Of a stretch of 64,000 bases of DNA, positions 50,053 to 59,356 are shown one piece after another. A program made the translations under genes and the position numbers. Positions within the stretch are counted from its first letter, which is position 1, and the number at the start of each line of letters is the position of its first letter. The DNA comes from CAYXXZ01 sp050175615 (GTDB lineage: Bacteria > Pseudomonadota > Gammaproteobacteria > Pseudomonadales > Porticoccaceae), in NCBI GenBank assembly GCA_050175615.1, contig JBFXIU010000002.1:1-64000 (forward strand). The letters run 5' to 3'. Below the pieces are notes generated by a model. It was not told where the DNA came from and searched no databases. It saw nothing but the letters and a program-made list of their open reading frames with translations.

Positions 50053-50547
50053 TCATAAGGCGGCAAAAAGGCGCTGCAAAGTCCGCTCTGTATCCACATG
50101 CACATCAATTTCCGCCAAGGTTAAATAGAGCCCGGTATTTTTTTTGGCGTTGTCGCGTACCCTTGCAGGGTCTATTGGTGATCTGGCCATTTGGCTTTGC
50201 AGTTGCTGTTCCAGGCGCTGCATCAATTGCCGTTCAGCGGCCAGTTCGGCGTTTTTCAGCTGTTCGTAGAGGCTGGCGTCAGTTCCGGGTTGGTTCCGCA
50301 GCCAGCGACGGGCGGTTCTTAGGGGCTTGATAACAGCGCTTGACCATCTTTGGCAGTTGTCGAGCAGTGCGGCCATCATGCGGCGATCAATGGCGTCATA
50401 TTCCCGGCCAGCCCAGCAGCAACACAGCAGCAGCACGACGTCGATATCGGCGTTGTCCTGTAGCCACAGACAACTTTCCTCCACCTCTTGGCAGCGATAG
50501 AGCTGGCAGGCGAACTCCCAGAAGCCGGTGCGATCCGTTTCCGCCAT
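50053..50547 (-). CDS. TIGR02444 family protein
   Basis: The 164-residue protein begins TGFWEFACQLYRCQEVEESC and continues CLWLQDNADIDVVLLLCCCW, the recognisable N-terminus of the TIGR02444 (DUF2390) family. The rest is helical with many Arg, Gln and Glu. Function is unknown. It follows trkH on the same strand by 9 nt, so it may be the last gene of the def-fmt-rsmB-trkA-trkH transcript. Confidence 0.82.
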   Translation of the reverse strand: MAETDRTGFWEFACQLYRCQEVEESCLWLQDNADIDVVLLLCCCWAGREYDAIDRRMMAALLDNCQRWSSAVIKPLRTARRWLRNQPGTDASLYEQLKNAELAAERQLMQRLEQQLQSQMARSPIDPARVRDNAKKNTGLYLTLAEIDVHVDTERTLQRLFAAL

Positions 50548-50556
50548 AGTGGCGAC

Positions 50557-52005
50557 CTAGCGACGCCAGAACATGGGTGAGAACAGCACCAGCACAGTAA
50601 AGATTTCCAGTCGCCCGAGGATCATGGCTGCAGATAAAACCCACTTGGAAAAACTGTTCATCGAGCTGAAATTGCTGGCGACCTCGCCAAGCCCAGGGCC
50701 CATATTGTTGAGGGTTGCCGCTGTCGCAGACCAGGCGGTGACATAGTCGGCGCCGGCCGCCAGCAAGAGCAACACAATGGCGTAGTAAACCGCCAGGTAA
50801 ATACCAAAAAATGCCCAGACGGCGTCGGTCACTCGGGAGGGAATCGCCCAGTTGCCCATCTTCATGGTAAAGATACCGCTGGGGTGAACAAGACGGGAAA
50901 TTTCCCGGGTCACCTGCTTGCCCATAATCACCATGCGCCCCATTTTGACGCCGCCGGTGGTGGAGCCAACACAGCCGCCGGCAAAGGACATGACCAGCAT
51001 TAAAAAAGGCAGAAAGCTCGGCCAGGCGGCAAAATTGTCTGTGGCAAATCCGGTTGTGGTCATAATGGAAACCAGCTGGAAGGTGCCGTGAACCAGGCTT
51101 TGTCTGGCGTCGTGATGTCCGGAAAAAAACAAATAACCGCTGACGATGAGCGAGATTATCAATATCACCACTAAGAAAGCCTTGGCTTCCGGGTTGCGCC
51201 AGTAGTGAAATGCGGTGCCACGGATCCAGGCGTAATAGTGAAGACCGAAACTGAGGGAGGCCACGATCATAAAAAAGATACAGATGGCGTTGATAAGATC
51301 GCTGTTGAAATAACCGATACTGGCATCGTAGTTGGCGAACCCTCCAGTCGCCACCGTGGAAAAACTGTGGGTGAGCGCGTCAAAAAAAGTCATTCCGGCG
51401 AGCCAGTAGGCCAGGGTGCAGAGGGCGTTCAAGAATAGATAGATGATAAACAGGGCTTTGGCGGTTTCGGCAATGCGCGGGGTCATCTTGCTTTCTTTGG
51501 AGGGACCCACGTTTTCCGCCCGATACAGCTGCATGCCGCCAATACCCAGCAGTGGCATGATGGCCACGGCGATCACCACGATACCTATACCGCCGAGAAA
51601 ATGGAGCTGTTGCCGGTAGTAGATAATGGACTTCGGCATATGATCCAGACCCACCAGTACGGTGGCGCCGGTGGTTGTGATGGCGGATACGGACTCGAAC
51701 AGCGCGTCGGAAAATGAAAGGTGCAGTTCATCAACCAGCATCAGGGGGAGGGTGCCGGTAATGCCCAGCACCACCCAGAAAAGGGTGGTGATAATAAAGC
51801 CGTCCCGGTTGCGCAGGTCATTGGGGAGGCGGCTAAAGGGCAGCCACATCAGCATGCCGAGGGAAAAGGTCAGAGCAAAGGCGAGAAAAAAAGCCTGGGC
51901 GGTATGCTCGTCGTAGATAACTGAGACGACAATGGGTGTCAGCAGGGTAATGCTGAAAACCATCAGAAAAAGCCCGAGTATTTTCGCTACCATCGAGGCG
52001 TGCAT
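50557..52005 (-). CDS. trkH: Trk potassium uptake system membrane subunit TrkH
   Basis: TrkH (482 residues) forms the potassium channel of the Trk system. The four selectivity-filter repeats are seen around SAITTTGATVLVG, STVATGGFANYD, SIMTTTGFATDNF and SATAATLNNMGPGLG, with the intramembrane loop AGGCVGSTTGG. It is encoded 27 nt after trkA and would be gated by it. Confidence 0.95.
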   Translation of the reverse strand: MHASMVAKILGLFLMVFSITLLTPIVVSVIYDEHTAQAFFLAFALTFSLGMLMWLPFSRLPNDLRNRDGFIITTLFWVVLGITGTLPLMLVDELHLSFSDALFESVSAITTTGATVLVGLDHMPKSIIYYRQQLHFLGGIGIVVIAVAIMPLLGIGGMQLYRAENVGPSKESKMTPRIAETAKALFIIYLFLNALCTLAYWLAGMTFFDALTHSFSTVATGGFANYDASIGYFNSDLINAICIFFMIVASLSFGLHYYAWIRGTAFHYWRNPEAKAFLVVILIISLIVSGYLFFSGHHDARQSLVHGTFQLVSIMTTTGFATDNFAAWPSFLPFLMLVMSFAGGCVGSTTGGVKMGRMVIMGKQVTREISRLVHPSGIFTMKMGNWAIPSRVTDAVWAFFGIYLAVYYAIVLLLLAAGADYVTAWSATAATLNNMGPGLGEVASNFSSMNSFSKWVLSAAMILGRLEIFTVLVLFSPMFWRR

Positions 52006-52032
52006 GGGATAACCGCTCCAGTATCTGTCGGC

Positions 52033-53415
52033 TCAGAAAAAAGTAACGCCAACCTGAAAGAGGCGCTCGATATCTTTGACGCGTTTTTTCTCCACAACAA
52101 AGACAATGACATGGTCGCCGCTGTGGATCACTGTATCGTGGTGGGCGATAACCACTTTGCTGTCCCTCTCCAGCGCTGCCAGGGTTGCTCCCGGGGGTGA
52201 TTTGATGTCGCCAATGGCGCGCCCCACCACTTTTGAGCTTTTGGCGTCGCCGTGGACAATGATTTCCATGGCTTCGGCAGCGCCGCGGCGCAGTGAGTGG
52301 ACATTGACGGCGCCACTTTTGCGCACATGGGTGAGTAGCAGGCTGGTGGTGGCCTGTTGAGGGGAGATGGCGATGTCGATAACGCCCCCTTGCATCAGGT
52401 TGGCGTAGACCTGGTTCTGAATCAGGGTCATCACCTTGCGGCAACCGAGCCTTTTCGCCAGCAGCGATGCCATGATATTGACCTCGTCGTCGTTGGTGAC
52501 CGCGAGGAAAAGATCGGTCTGATCAATATTTTCCTCCAGCAGCAATTCCTGGTCGGTTGCCGAACCATTTAAGACAACAGTGCTCGACAGGTGATCTGCC
52601 AGATACTCGCAGCGGGATTTTGAGAACTCGATAATCTTGACGTTGTAGTGTTTTTCCAGCGCCATGGCGAGGCGGAAGCCGATGTTGCCACCGCCGGCAA
52701 TGATCAGGCGGCGGTAGGGGTTTTCCAGTTGGCGCAGCTCGCCCATCACTTTGCGGATATTTTTCTTGGCAGCGATAAAAAACACTTCGTCGCCATCTTC
52801 GATAACGGTATCACCCTCGGGGACAATAGAGCTGTTTTTGCGGTAAATGGCCGCGACCCGGCAATCCACATTGGGCATATGTTCGCGCAGTGAGCGCAGT
52901 TTGTTGCCCACCAGCGGCCCGCCCTGAACGGCTCGCACGGCTACCAGTTGCATGATGCCGTTGGCAAAGTCCAGCACCTGAAGGCAGCCGGGCTGCTCGA
53001 CAAGGCGCTGTATATATTCGGTGACCACCTGCTCCGGGGTGATTACCACGTCAACGGGGACGTGTTCTGGATTAAAAAGTTTATCCCGCCATCTGGGGTG
53101 CGCGTAGCTGCCGGCGCGAATGCGGGCAATTTTGGTGGGGGTTTTGTAGAGAGAATAGGCAATCTGGCAGGCGAGCATATTGATTTCGTCACTGCTGGTG
53201 ACCGCCACCAGCATATCTGCATCCTCGGTTCCGGCTCGCAACAGCACGTCGGGGTGACAACCCATACCCTGGATGGTGCGAATATCGAGGCGGTCCTGAA
53301 GCTCTCCCAGGCGATCGCCGTCGGTGTCGATCACGGTGATGTCATTGGCTTCACTGGCAAGATGCTCAGCCAGGGTGCCGCCCACCTGACCCGCGCCCAC
53401 TATGACAATTTTCAT
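52033..53415 (-). CDS. trkA: Trk potassium uptake regulatory subunit TrkA
   Basis: TrkA (460 residues) is a cytoplasmic ring protein with two RCK domains. The first NAD-binding motif is IVGAGQVGGTLAEHLA (4-19) and the second is IAGGGNIGFRLAMALEKHYN near 235; each is followed by a TrkA-C domain (VVAIYRKNS; LAALERDSKV). It gates TrkH. It follows rsmB after 6 nt. Confidence 0.96.
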   Translation of the reverse strand: MKIVIVGAGQVGGTLAEHLASEANDITVIDTDGDRLGELQDRLDIRTIQGMGCHPDVLLRAGTEDADMLVAVTSSDEINMLACQIAYSLYKTPTKIARIRAGSYAHPRWRDKLFNPEHVPVDVVITPEQVVTEYIQRLVEQPGCLQVLDFANGIMQLVAVRAVQGGPLVGNKLRSLREHMPNVDCRVAAIYRKNSSIVPEGDTVIEDGDEVFFIAAKKNIRKVMGELRQLENPYRRLIIAGGGNIGFRLAMALEKHYNVKIIEFSKSRCEYLADHLSSTVVLNGSATDQELLLEENIDQTDLFLAVTNDDEVNIMASLLAKRLGCRKVMTLIQNQVYANLMQGGVIDIAISPQQATTSLLLTHVRKSGAVNVHSLRRGAAEAMEIIVHGDAKSSKVVGRAIGDIKSPPGATLAALERDSKVVIAHHDTVIHSGDHVIVFVVEKKRVKDIERLFQVGVTFF

Positions 53416-53421
53416 GACCTT

Positions 53422-54723
53422 CTACCCCGGCATTTTTTCAAGTAGCCCATAGTAAAAACCATCGTGGCCATCAATTTGAGGGAAAAACTGGGTGCCCCAG
53501 GCGGTTTTCATGCCCCCTGGTGTTGCCAGGGGCAGCAGTTTGCAATCCCGCTGATGGGCGCTGAAAACTGCCAGCACTTCATCGTTCTCTGCGGGAAACA
53601 CCGAACAGGTGGCGTAGAGCAGTTTGCCGCCGGGTTTGAGTGTGGTCCACAATGCAGACAGCAGCTGCCCTTGCAATTGCGCCAGCTTAACAATATCTTC
53701 GGGTTTGCGCAGTAGTTTGATGTCCGGGTGGCGGCGAATAACACCGCTGGCGGAACAGGGGGCATCGAGTAGAATGCGGTCAAAATAGCCACCGTCCCAC
53801 CAGTTGTCGATATCGGCGGCGTTTGCTGCCTTGATGGTGGCGTTCAAGCAAAGACGGTCGAGGTTTTCTCGTACTCTCACCAGGCGCTTTGGATCCACAT
53901 CGAGAGCGACCAGTTCGGCGAGCTCCGGCTGGTGTTCAAGTAGATGACAGGTCTTGCCGCCGGGGGCGCAGCAGGCGTCCAGTACCCGCTGTCCCTCGGC
54001 GAGGTCGAGAAAGTCGGCACAGAGTTGCGCCGCCTCGTCCTGAACACTGACCAGCCCGTCGGCGAATCCCGGCAGACTGAGGACATCGCAGGGCTTGTCT
54101 AAATAAACACCCTGGCTGGCCAGGGGGGCTGGGTGCGCGTCAATCTGTTGTTCGCGCAACAGCGATAGATAGTCGCTGCGGCAAATGCGGCGTTGATTAA
54201 CCCGCAGGGTCATGGGCGGGCGCTGATTGTTGGCGGCGATAATGGCTGCGGCCTGCTCGGGCCAGGCGCTGTTGAGAGCGTCCACAAGCCAGTGGGGGTG
54301 ACAGGTCTGGTAGCGAATGTCGCCGGCGCAGCGGGTGACCAGGGTGTCCGCTTCGCGCAGATAGGTGCGCAATACCCCGTTGATCAAGCCTTTTGCCCAG
54401 GGCTTTTTCAGGTTTTTGGTGGCGTTAACGGTCTCGTTGACGGCGGCGTGGCTGGGAGTGCGCATTTCCCGTATCTGGTAAAGGCCGGACAGCAGCAGTG
54501 CGCTGATATCGGCATCTTTTGCCTTGAGGGGTTTTTCCAGCAGTTGGCTCAAGATCAACTCAAGGGCTGGATAGTGGCGCAGGGTTCCATAGCACAGCTC
54601 CTGGAGAAGGCTGGTATCCTTGGCAGACACTTTTTCCAGATAGTTGGGCAGCAGGCTGTTGAAAGACCCTTCGCCGCGGATCACACTGGCAAGCACCTGG
54701 GCGCAGGCGACGCGAACGTTCAT
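53422..54723 (-). CDS. rsmB: 16S rRNA m5C967 methyltransferase RsmB
   Basis: RsmB (433 residues) has an N-terminal NusB-like RNA-binding domain (LSQLLEKPLKAKDADISALL, PSHAAVNETVNATKNLKK) and a C-terminal SAM methyltransferase with motif I VLDACCAPGGKTCHLLE, the release Cys in LLDAPCSASGVIRRHPDIKL and the catalytic Cys in YATCSVFPAEND. Its start overlaps the fmt stop by 4 nt. Confidence 0.95.
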   Translation of the reverse strand: MNVRVACAQVLASVIRGEGSFNSLLPNYLEKVSAKDTSLLQELCYGTLRHYPALELILSQLLEKPLKAKDADISALLLSGLYQIREMRTPSHAAVNETVNATKNLKKPWAKGLINGVLRTYLREADTLVTRCAGDIRYQTCHPHWLVDALNSAWPEQAAAIIAANNQRPPMTLRVNQRRICRSDYLSLLREQQIDAHPAPLASQGVYLDKPCDVLSLPGFADGLVSVQDEAAQLCADFLDLAEGQRVLDACCAPGGKTCHLLEHQPELAELVALDVDPKRLVRVRENLDRLCLNATIKAANAADIDNWWDGGYFDRILLDAPCSASGVIRRHPDIKLLRKPEDIVKLAQLQGQLLSALWTTLKPGGKLLYATCSVFPAENDEVLAVFSAHQRDCKLLPLATPGGMKTAWGTQFFPQIDGHDGFYYGLLEKMPG

Positions 54724-55709
54724 TCGCGATTGCCGCCCAGCTGTAATCCTACGCTGAATAATTTTGGGTTGCCGCGAATGATATCGCCGACAGCCATGGG
54801 TTTTTTGCCCGCCAGTTGTGCCTGGGTGATGATCAGCGAACCTTCGCCACAGGCGATTTCGACACCGTTGCCATCACAGCGAATCAGGGTTCCCGGCGGC
54901 GCTGGCGTGGACTGATCGGCAACCCTGGCACTCCAAATGCGCAGCGGCTGGCCATTCAGTTGGGTGAAGGCCACCGGAAAGGGGTTGAAGGCGCGCACCT
55001 TGCGTTCAATGGCCAGGGCATCTAACGACCAGTCGATAGCCGCTTCCTGCTTGCTGATTTTATGGGCGTAGCAGCTGTGACTGTCGTCCTGCTTCTCCGC
55101 TTTCAGGGTTCCCGAAGAGATATCCCCAAGGGTTTTCAGCAACGCAGGGGCGCCCAGGGTGGCGAGTTTGTCGTGAAGGCTACCGCCGGTTTCCTGGGGG
55201 TCTATAGGGCAATGCACTTTATTCAGCATGTCGCCGGTATCCAGGCCAATATCCATTTGCATGATGGTGATGCCGGTTTCCCTGTCGCCCGCTTCGATGG
55301 CGCGCTGAATGGGGGCGGCGCCGCGCCAGCGGGGCAAGAGTGAAGCGTGAACATTGATACAGCCATATTTGGGAGTGTCGAGGACCTCCTGGGGAATCAG
55401 CAGGCCGTAGGCGACGACAATAAAAATATCTACATTGAGGGCGGCAAATTCCCGCTGAGCTTCCCGGGTGCGCAGGGTTTGCGGCTGAAACACGGGAATG
55501 TCGTATTCTTGCGCCAGTGTTTTTACCGGGCTGGCAGCGAGCTTTTTGCCGCGACCGGCGGGGCGATCCGGCTGGGTATAAACGGCGACGACCTGATGGC
55601 CGGTGTCACTGGCACTGGCGAGGAGGGCGCGAAGATGAATGGCGGCAAAATCCGGCGTTCCGGCAAAGGCAATCCGCAGCCCCTGGTGGACAGTGGTTTG
55701 TGGGGGCAT
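54720..55709 (-). CDS. fmt: Methionyl-tRNA formyltransferase
   Basis: Fmt (329 residues) formylates initiator Met-tRNA with 10-formyl-THF. It has IAFAGTPDFAAIHL at the start, the catalytic stretch INVHASLLPRWRGAAPIQRA and ITIMQMDIGLDTGDM, followed by the C-terminal tRNA-binding domain. It is encoded 5 nt after def, the enzyme that later removes the formyl group. Confidence 0.97.
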   Translation of the reverse strand: MPPQTTVHQGLRIAFAGTPDFAAIHLRALLASASDTGHQVVAVYTQPDRPAGRGKKLAASPVKTLAQEYDIPVFQPQTLRTREAQREFAALNVDIFIVVAYGLLIPQEVLDTPKYGCINVHASLLPRWRGAAPIQRAIEAGDRETGITIMQMDIGLDTGDMLNKVHCPIDPQETGGSLHDKLATLGAPALLKTLGDISSGTLKAEKQDDSHSCYAHKISKQEAAIDWSLDALAIERKVRAFNPFPVAFTQLNGQPLRIWSARVADQSTPAPPGTLIRCDGNGVEIACGEGSLIITQAQLAGKKPMAVGDIIRGNPKLFSVGLQLGGNRE

Positions 55710-55714
55710 GGTCG

Positions 55715-56221
55715 TCAGGCCTGTTGGCGATGGAGTTTTTCCAGTTTGGCTTTAATGCGCTGGCGCTTTAAGCCAGACAGGTAATCGACAAAGAGTTTAC
55801 CGTTCAGGTGGTCGAGTTCGTGCTGAATGCAAACAGCCAGCAGGCCGTCAGGCTCTAGCTCAAAAGGCTTGCCGTCGCGGTCGAGGGCGCGAACGCGAAT
55901 TTGGCTGGGGCGGGATACCTGTTCAAAAAAACCGGGCACAGAGAGGCAGCCTTCCTGGTAGTTTTGCTGCTCCTGGCCGATGATGTCCACTTCAGGATTT
56001 ATAAAAACCAAAGGTGAATTGCCATCTTCGGAAATATCCATCACCACGACCCGCTCGTGGACGTCGACCTGAGTGGCCGCGAGGCCAATGCCGGGCGCTG
56101 CGTACATGGTTTCAAACATGTCGTCGACCAGCCTGCGAATGCGATCATCCACCTGGGGAACGGTTTTCGCAATTGTGCGCAGCCTGGGGTCAGGAAATTC
56201 AAGAATTGTCAGTATAGCCAT
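55715..56221 (-). CDS. def: Peptide deformylase
   Basis: Def (168 residues) is the metal hydrolase that removes N-formyl from nascent proteins. The three motifs are GIGLAATQ (45-52), EGCLSVPGF with the metal Cys, and QHELDHLNG (HEXXH). It is the first gene of the leftward def-fmt-rsmB-trkA-trkH run and is divergent from the LysM gene. Confidence 0.97.
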   Translation of the reverse strand: MAILTILEFPDPRLRTIAKTVPQVDDRIRRLVDDMFETMYAAPGIGLAATQVDVHERVVVMDISEDGNSPLVFINPEVDIIGQEQQNYQEGCLSVPGFFEQVSRPSQIRVRALDRDGKPFELEPDGLLAVCIQHELDHLNGKLFVDYLSGLKRQRIKAKLEKLHRQQA

Positions 56222-56382
56222 AGTCTTTGTGACGGATTTCTAGCAAAATGGGATAAACCACTGTTAACATTGGCTTCCAAAGGGATTTACCGATTCGAGT
56301 GTTGCTCGGCGGCTCTCTTTTAATAACAGCCTCAGTCGAGCGATTATACATTATTGGGGAACAGCGGACAGGAAGAGTCACA

Positions 56383-57441
56383 ATGAAAAAAATAGTCACC
56401 AGCGTGTTGGGTCTCTGGCTTTGGGCGGCGCTTGCCATTGCTGCTGAAACTCCTTTTAAAGACGGTGTGCCGGAACGGTATACGGTTAAGGAAGGCGACA
56501 CCCTCTGGGGTATTTCTGCCATGTTCCTCAGCGACCCCTGGAAATGGCCGGAAGTCTGGTCTGCCAATCCACAAATAGAAAATCCACATTTAATTTATCC
56601 CGGCGACGTTATCGCCCTTGTTTATATCGATGGCGTTCCCCGGTTGGTATTGGAGCGCAATGGTTACAGTTCGCCCTCTGGCGCCACTTCGGCGGATGGT
56701 CGCACTATCAGGTTGACGCCACAGATAAAAGCGGTTCCTCACGAAGAGGCGATAGCCGCCATTCCCCTGGAAGCGGTGAATAATTTTCTGGCGCGAACCC
56801 GAGTTGTTCAGCCCGGCGAGCTTGACGCGGCGCCCTATGTATTGGCCGGGCACGAGCGCCGCCTGGTTTCTGGCAAGGGCGATGACTTTTATGTCCGTGG
56901 AGCGCTTGAACCCAGTGTGGATTTCTATGGTATTTACCGCAAAGGTGATCCTTATATTGACGACGAAACCAAAGAGGTACTGGGCATCAAGGCCGAAGAT
57001 ATAGGTTCGGCGCAACTCAAAGCCACCAATGGTGATGTGGCCACCTTTCTGGCCACTCGCAGTGAGCGGGAAATTCGCGTCGGTGATCGCCTTTTGGCGC
57101 ATGAAGAGCGCCGCCTCGACACCACTTTCTTTCCCAAGGCTCCGGAAACCGATATCGCCGGTAAAATTATTGCGGTCGAAGGCGGTGTTACCCAGGTGGG
57201 CACCCTGAATGTGGTGGCGCTTAACCGTGGCGAGCGGGAGGGCCTGGCCATCGGTAATGTTCTCGCCATTTACAAAGTGGGGGAGCTGATCACTGACAGG
57301 GTGACCGGCGAGAAAGTGGCGCTGCCGTCAGAGCGCGCTGGCCTGTTGATGGTATTCCGCACTTTTGAAAAAATGAGTTTTGGCCTGGTGCTGACGGCTG
57401 ACCGGCCTCTGGCGGTTAAGGATGAAGTGCGTTCGCCCTGA
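56383..57441 (+). CDS. LysM peptidoglycan-binding domain protein
   Basis: The 352-residue protein has a signal peptide (VTSVLGLWLWAALAIAAE), a LysM domain at about 34-85 (YTVKEGDTLWGISAMFLSDP to NPHLIYPGDVIALVY), and a long C-terminal region of unknown fold. It belongs to the gene conserved between def and dprA near the Pseudomonas origin. It is probably periplasmic and binds peptidoglycan. AGGAAG precedes the ATG at 56383. A strong terminator follows. Confidence 0.9.
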   Translation: MKKIVTSVLGLWLWAALAIAAETPFKDGVPERYTVKEGDTLWGISAMFLSDPWKWPEVWSANPQIENPHLIYPGDVIALVYIDGVPRLVLERNGYSSPSGATSADGRTIRLTPQIKAVPHEEAIAAIPLEAVNNFLARTRVVQPGELDAAPYVLAGHERRLVSGKGDDFYVRGALEPSVDFYGIYRKGDPYIDDETKEVLGIKAEDIGSAQLKATNGDVATFLATRSEREIRVGDRLLAHEERRLDTTFFPKAPETDIAGKIIAVEGGVTQVGTLNVVALNRGEREGLAIGNVLAIYKVGELITDRVTGEKVALPSERAGLLMVFRTFEKMSFGLVLTADRPLAVKDEVRSP

Positions 57442-57471
57442 AGACGATAGTGGTGTTAAGGCGTTGATCTA

Positions 57472-57508
57472 ATACAATAAGCCCCGGTTTGTCCGGGGTT
57501 TATTGTAT
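57472..57508. terminator. Intrinsic terminator after the LysM gene
   Basis: ATACAATAAGCCCCGG (57472-57487) pairs with CCGGGGTTTATTGTAT (57493-57508) over 16 bp with one G-U pair and a 5-nt loop. It has a GC core and AT outer part and lies between the LysM gene and dprA, so dprA needs its own promoter. Confidence 0.85.
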
Positions 57509-57604
57509 GGCCGGGTAAAATTTCGCTAACTAAACAGACAAGGTGTGGGAGAGCAGCCCCCGTTAATAAAGGGCGCAGGGAAATTCTTGATCAGGGAGGA
57601 GTCT

Positions 57605-58696
57605 ATGACGGAGCAGGAAGCCGCCGTAGTTATGACAATGTTGCCGGGGATCAAACCTGGCATTCAATACGGTATTTTTGCTGAATTTGGCAGTTTCAGC
57701 GGTTATCTCCAGGCCGATATCGACACTGTGTCACCAAGCCTTAGAGCGCCTTTGGCGGTATATGCCCAAGCCCAGCAGGATTACATCGGGCAAACTCGGG
57801 AATATCTTCAGCGCCTGGCCGATGACAATATTTCCCTGCTGCCCATCGCCGACCCTCTTTATCCCCTACTGCTGCGGGAAATCCACCGTCCCCCGCTGTT
57901 GCTCTATGTCAAAGGTGATCCAGCGGTACTTTCTCTGCCCCAGATCGCCATTGTCGGCAGTCGTCACGGCAGCAGATCAGGTCTGGCGCTGGCGGAGCAT
58001 TTTGCGACGTCCCTCGCCGCATCCGGTTTTACAGTTACCAGCGGCCTTGCCCTGGGCATTGATGGCGCTGCCCACCGGGGAGCCTTGAAGACTGGAAATA
58101 CGGTGGCGGTGCTCGGTGCGGGTGTGGATGTGGTCTATCCCGGGCAGCACGGCGATTTGTACGGTCAAATCATCAGTCAGGGCGGCGCTGTCGTCAGCGA
58201 GCTGCCGCCAGGGAGCAAGCCGTTGCGCCATTATTTTCCCCAGCGCAATCGTATTATCAGCGGCCTCTCCCTGGGCGTTTTGATCGTTGAAGCGGCAATC
58301 AAGAGCGGGTCGCTGATCACCGCAAGGCTCGCCCTTGAACAGGGCAGAGAAGTCTTTGCGGTGCCGGGTTCTATCCATAATCCCCTCGCCAGGGGCTGCC
58401 ATCAGCTTATTCGCGAAGGTGCTGTACTGACAGAAACCCTCACGGATATGGTCAACCAGCTTGGCGCCGCACTGTCCTTGAAAAGTGAAGAGGCTGCGGC
58501 TGAATGGGAACCGGAACTGCCGGAAAGCTCGCAGGAGCGAGCTGTACTCGAAAAGCTGGGGTTTGACCCCCTCGACTTTGATACCCTTGCCGGCCATGTG
58601 GCTCTCGCCGCAGCAGAGTTGACCACTATTTTGGTCAGTCTCGAGCTTCAGGGTTTTATCGAAAACATCAATGGCAGCTATCAGCGTCGGCGCTAA
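57605..58696 (+). CDS. dprA: DNA-processing protein DprA (Smf)
   Basis: DprA (363 residues) binds incoming single-stranded DNA and loads RecA in natural transformation. The Rossmann core shows IVGSRHGSRSGLALAEHFA, SGLALGIDGAAHRGAL, YPGQHGDLYGQI and FPQRNRIISGLSLGVLIVEA with VPGSIHNPLARGCHQLI; an N-terminal SAM-like part and a C-terminal winged helix (LAAAELTTILVSLELQGFIE) flank it. The ATG at 57605 follows GGGAGGAG; the in-frame GTG 20 codons upstream is not needed. Confidence 0.94.
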   Translation: MTEQEAAVVMTMLPGIKPGIQYGIFAEFGSFSGYLQADIDTVSPSLRAPLAVYAQAQQDYIGQTREYLQRLADDNISLLPIADPLYPLLLREIHRPPLLLYVKGDPAVLSLPQIAIVGSRHGSRSGLALAEHFATSLAASGFTVTSGLALGIDGAAHRGALKTGNTVAVLGAGVDVVYPGQHGDLYGQIISQGGAVVSELPPGSKPLRHYFPQRNRIISGLSLGVLIVEAAIKSGSLITARLALEQGREVFAVPGSIHNPLARGCHQLIREGAVLTETLTDMVNQLGAALSLKSEEAAAEWEPELPESSQERAVLEKLGFDPLDFDTLAGHVALAAAELTTILVSLELQGFIENINGSYQRRR

Positions 58697-58782
58697 AACC
58701 CGTTTTCGCGGATTGCCCTGTAAAACCGATTGCTGTAGCCTCCCGATTCGTCGATAACACCAAGGTTGAGACAGAAAACTCT

Positions 58783-59352
58783 GTGAACTGGGAACAAAAT
58801 CAGCGTATACGCATTGCTGCACGGCTACTTCGCAATGGTGAAGTTATTGCCTACCCTACCGAGGCTGTGTGGGGTTTGGGCTGTGATCCGTTGAATCAAT
58901 CCGCCGTTGCCAGAATCCTCGCTCTCAAAGGCCGGGCGCAATCCAAAGGACTGATTCTGATTGCCGCTTCGGCTGCCCAGATACTGCCCTATTTGGGGCG
59001 GTTGTGCGATGGAGATGTTGACCGACTGACGGCGCCGCGCGCCGTGCCGACCACCTGGGTGGTTCCCGCCGCAAGGCAGGTGCCCCAATGGTTGACCGGC
59101 GGGCGGGAAACCTTGGCGGTGAGAATCACCACCCACCCCATGGCGGCGGCGCTGTGCCGTGTCTTTGGCGGGCCGCTGGTGTCGACGTCGGCAAATCCCC
59201 AGGGCAAGCCTCCGGCGAAAACCGCTTTTAAGGTGAGGCAGTATTTTCGCGACGCCCCTGTGTGTATCGTCCCCGGCGCCCTCGGCGGTGCTGTTAAGCC
59301 CAGTGAAATCCGCGATCTTCGCAACGGTAGTATCCTCAGACCTGGAGAATAA
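58783..59352 (+). CDS. tsaC: L-threonylcarbamoyladenylate synthase TsaC (Sua5/YciO/YrdC)
   Basis: TsaC (189 residues) makes threonylcarbamoyl-AMP for the t6A37 modification of ANN-decoding tRNAs. AYPTEAVWGLGCDP, LKGRAQSKGLILIA and SANPQGKPPAKT are the YrdC signatures, and the short length is that of TsaC without a Sua5 domain. The start is GTG at 58783. hemF follows with 4 nt between stop and start. Confidence 0.94.
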   Translation: MNWEQNQRIRIAARLLRNGEVIAYPTEAVWGLGCDPLNQSAVARILALKGRAQSKGLILIAASAAQILPYLGRLCDGDVDRLTAPRAVPTTWVVPAARQVPQWLTGGRETLAVRITTHPMAAALCRVFGGPLVSTSANPQGKPPAKTAFKVRQYFRDAPVCIVPGALGGAVKPSEIRDLRNGSILRPGE

Positions 59353-59356
59353 ATCC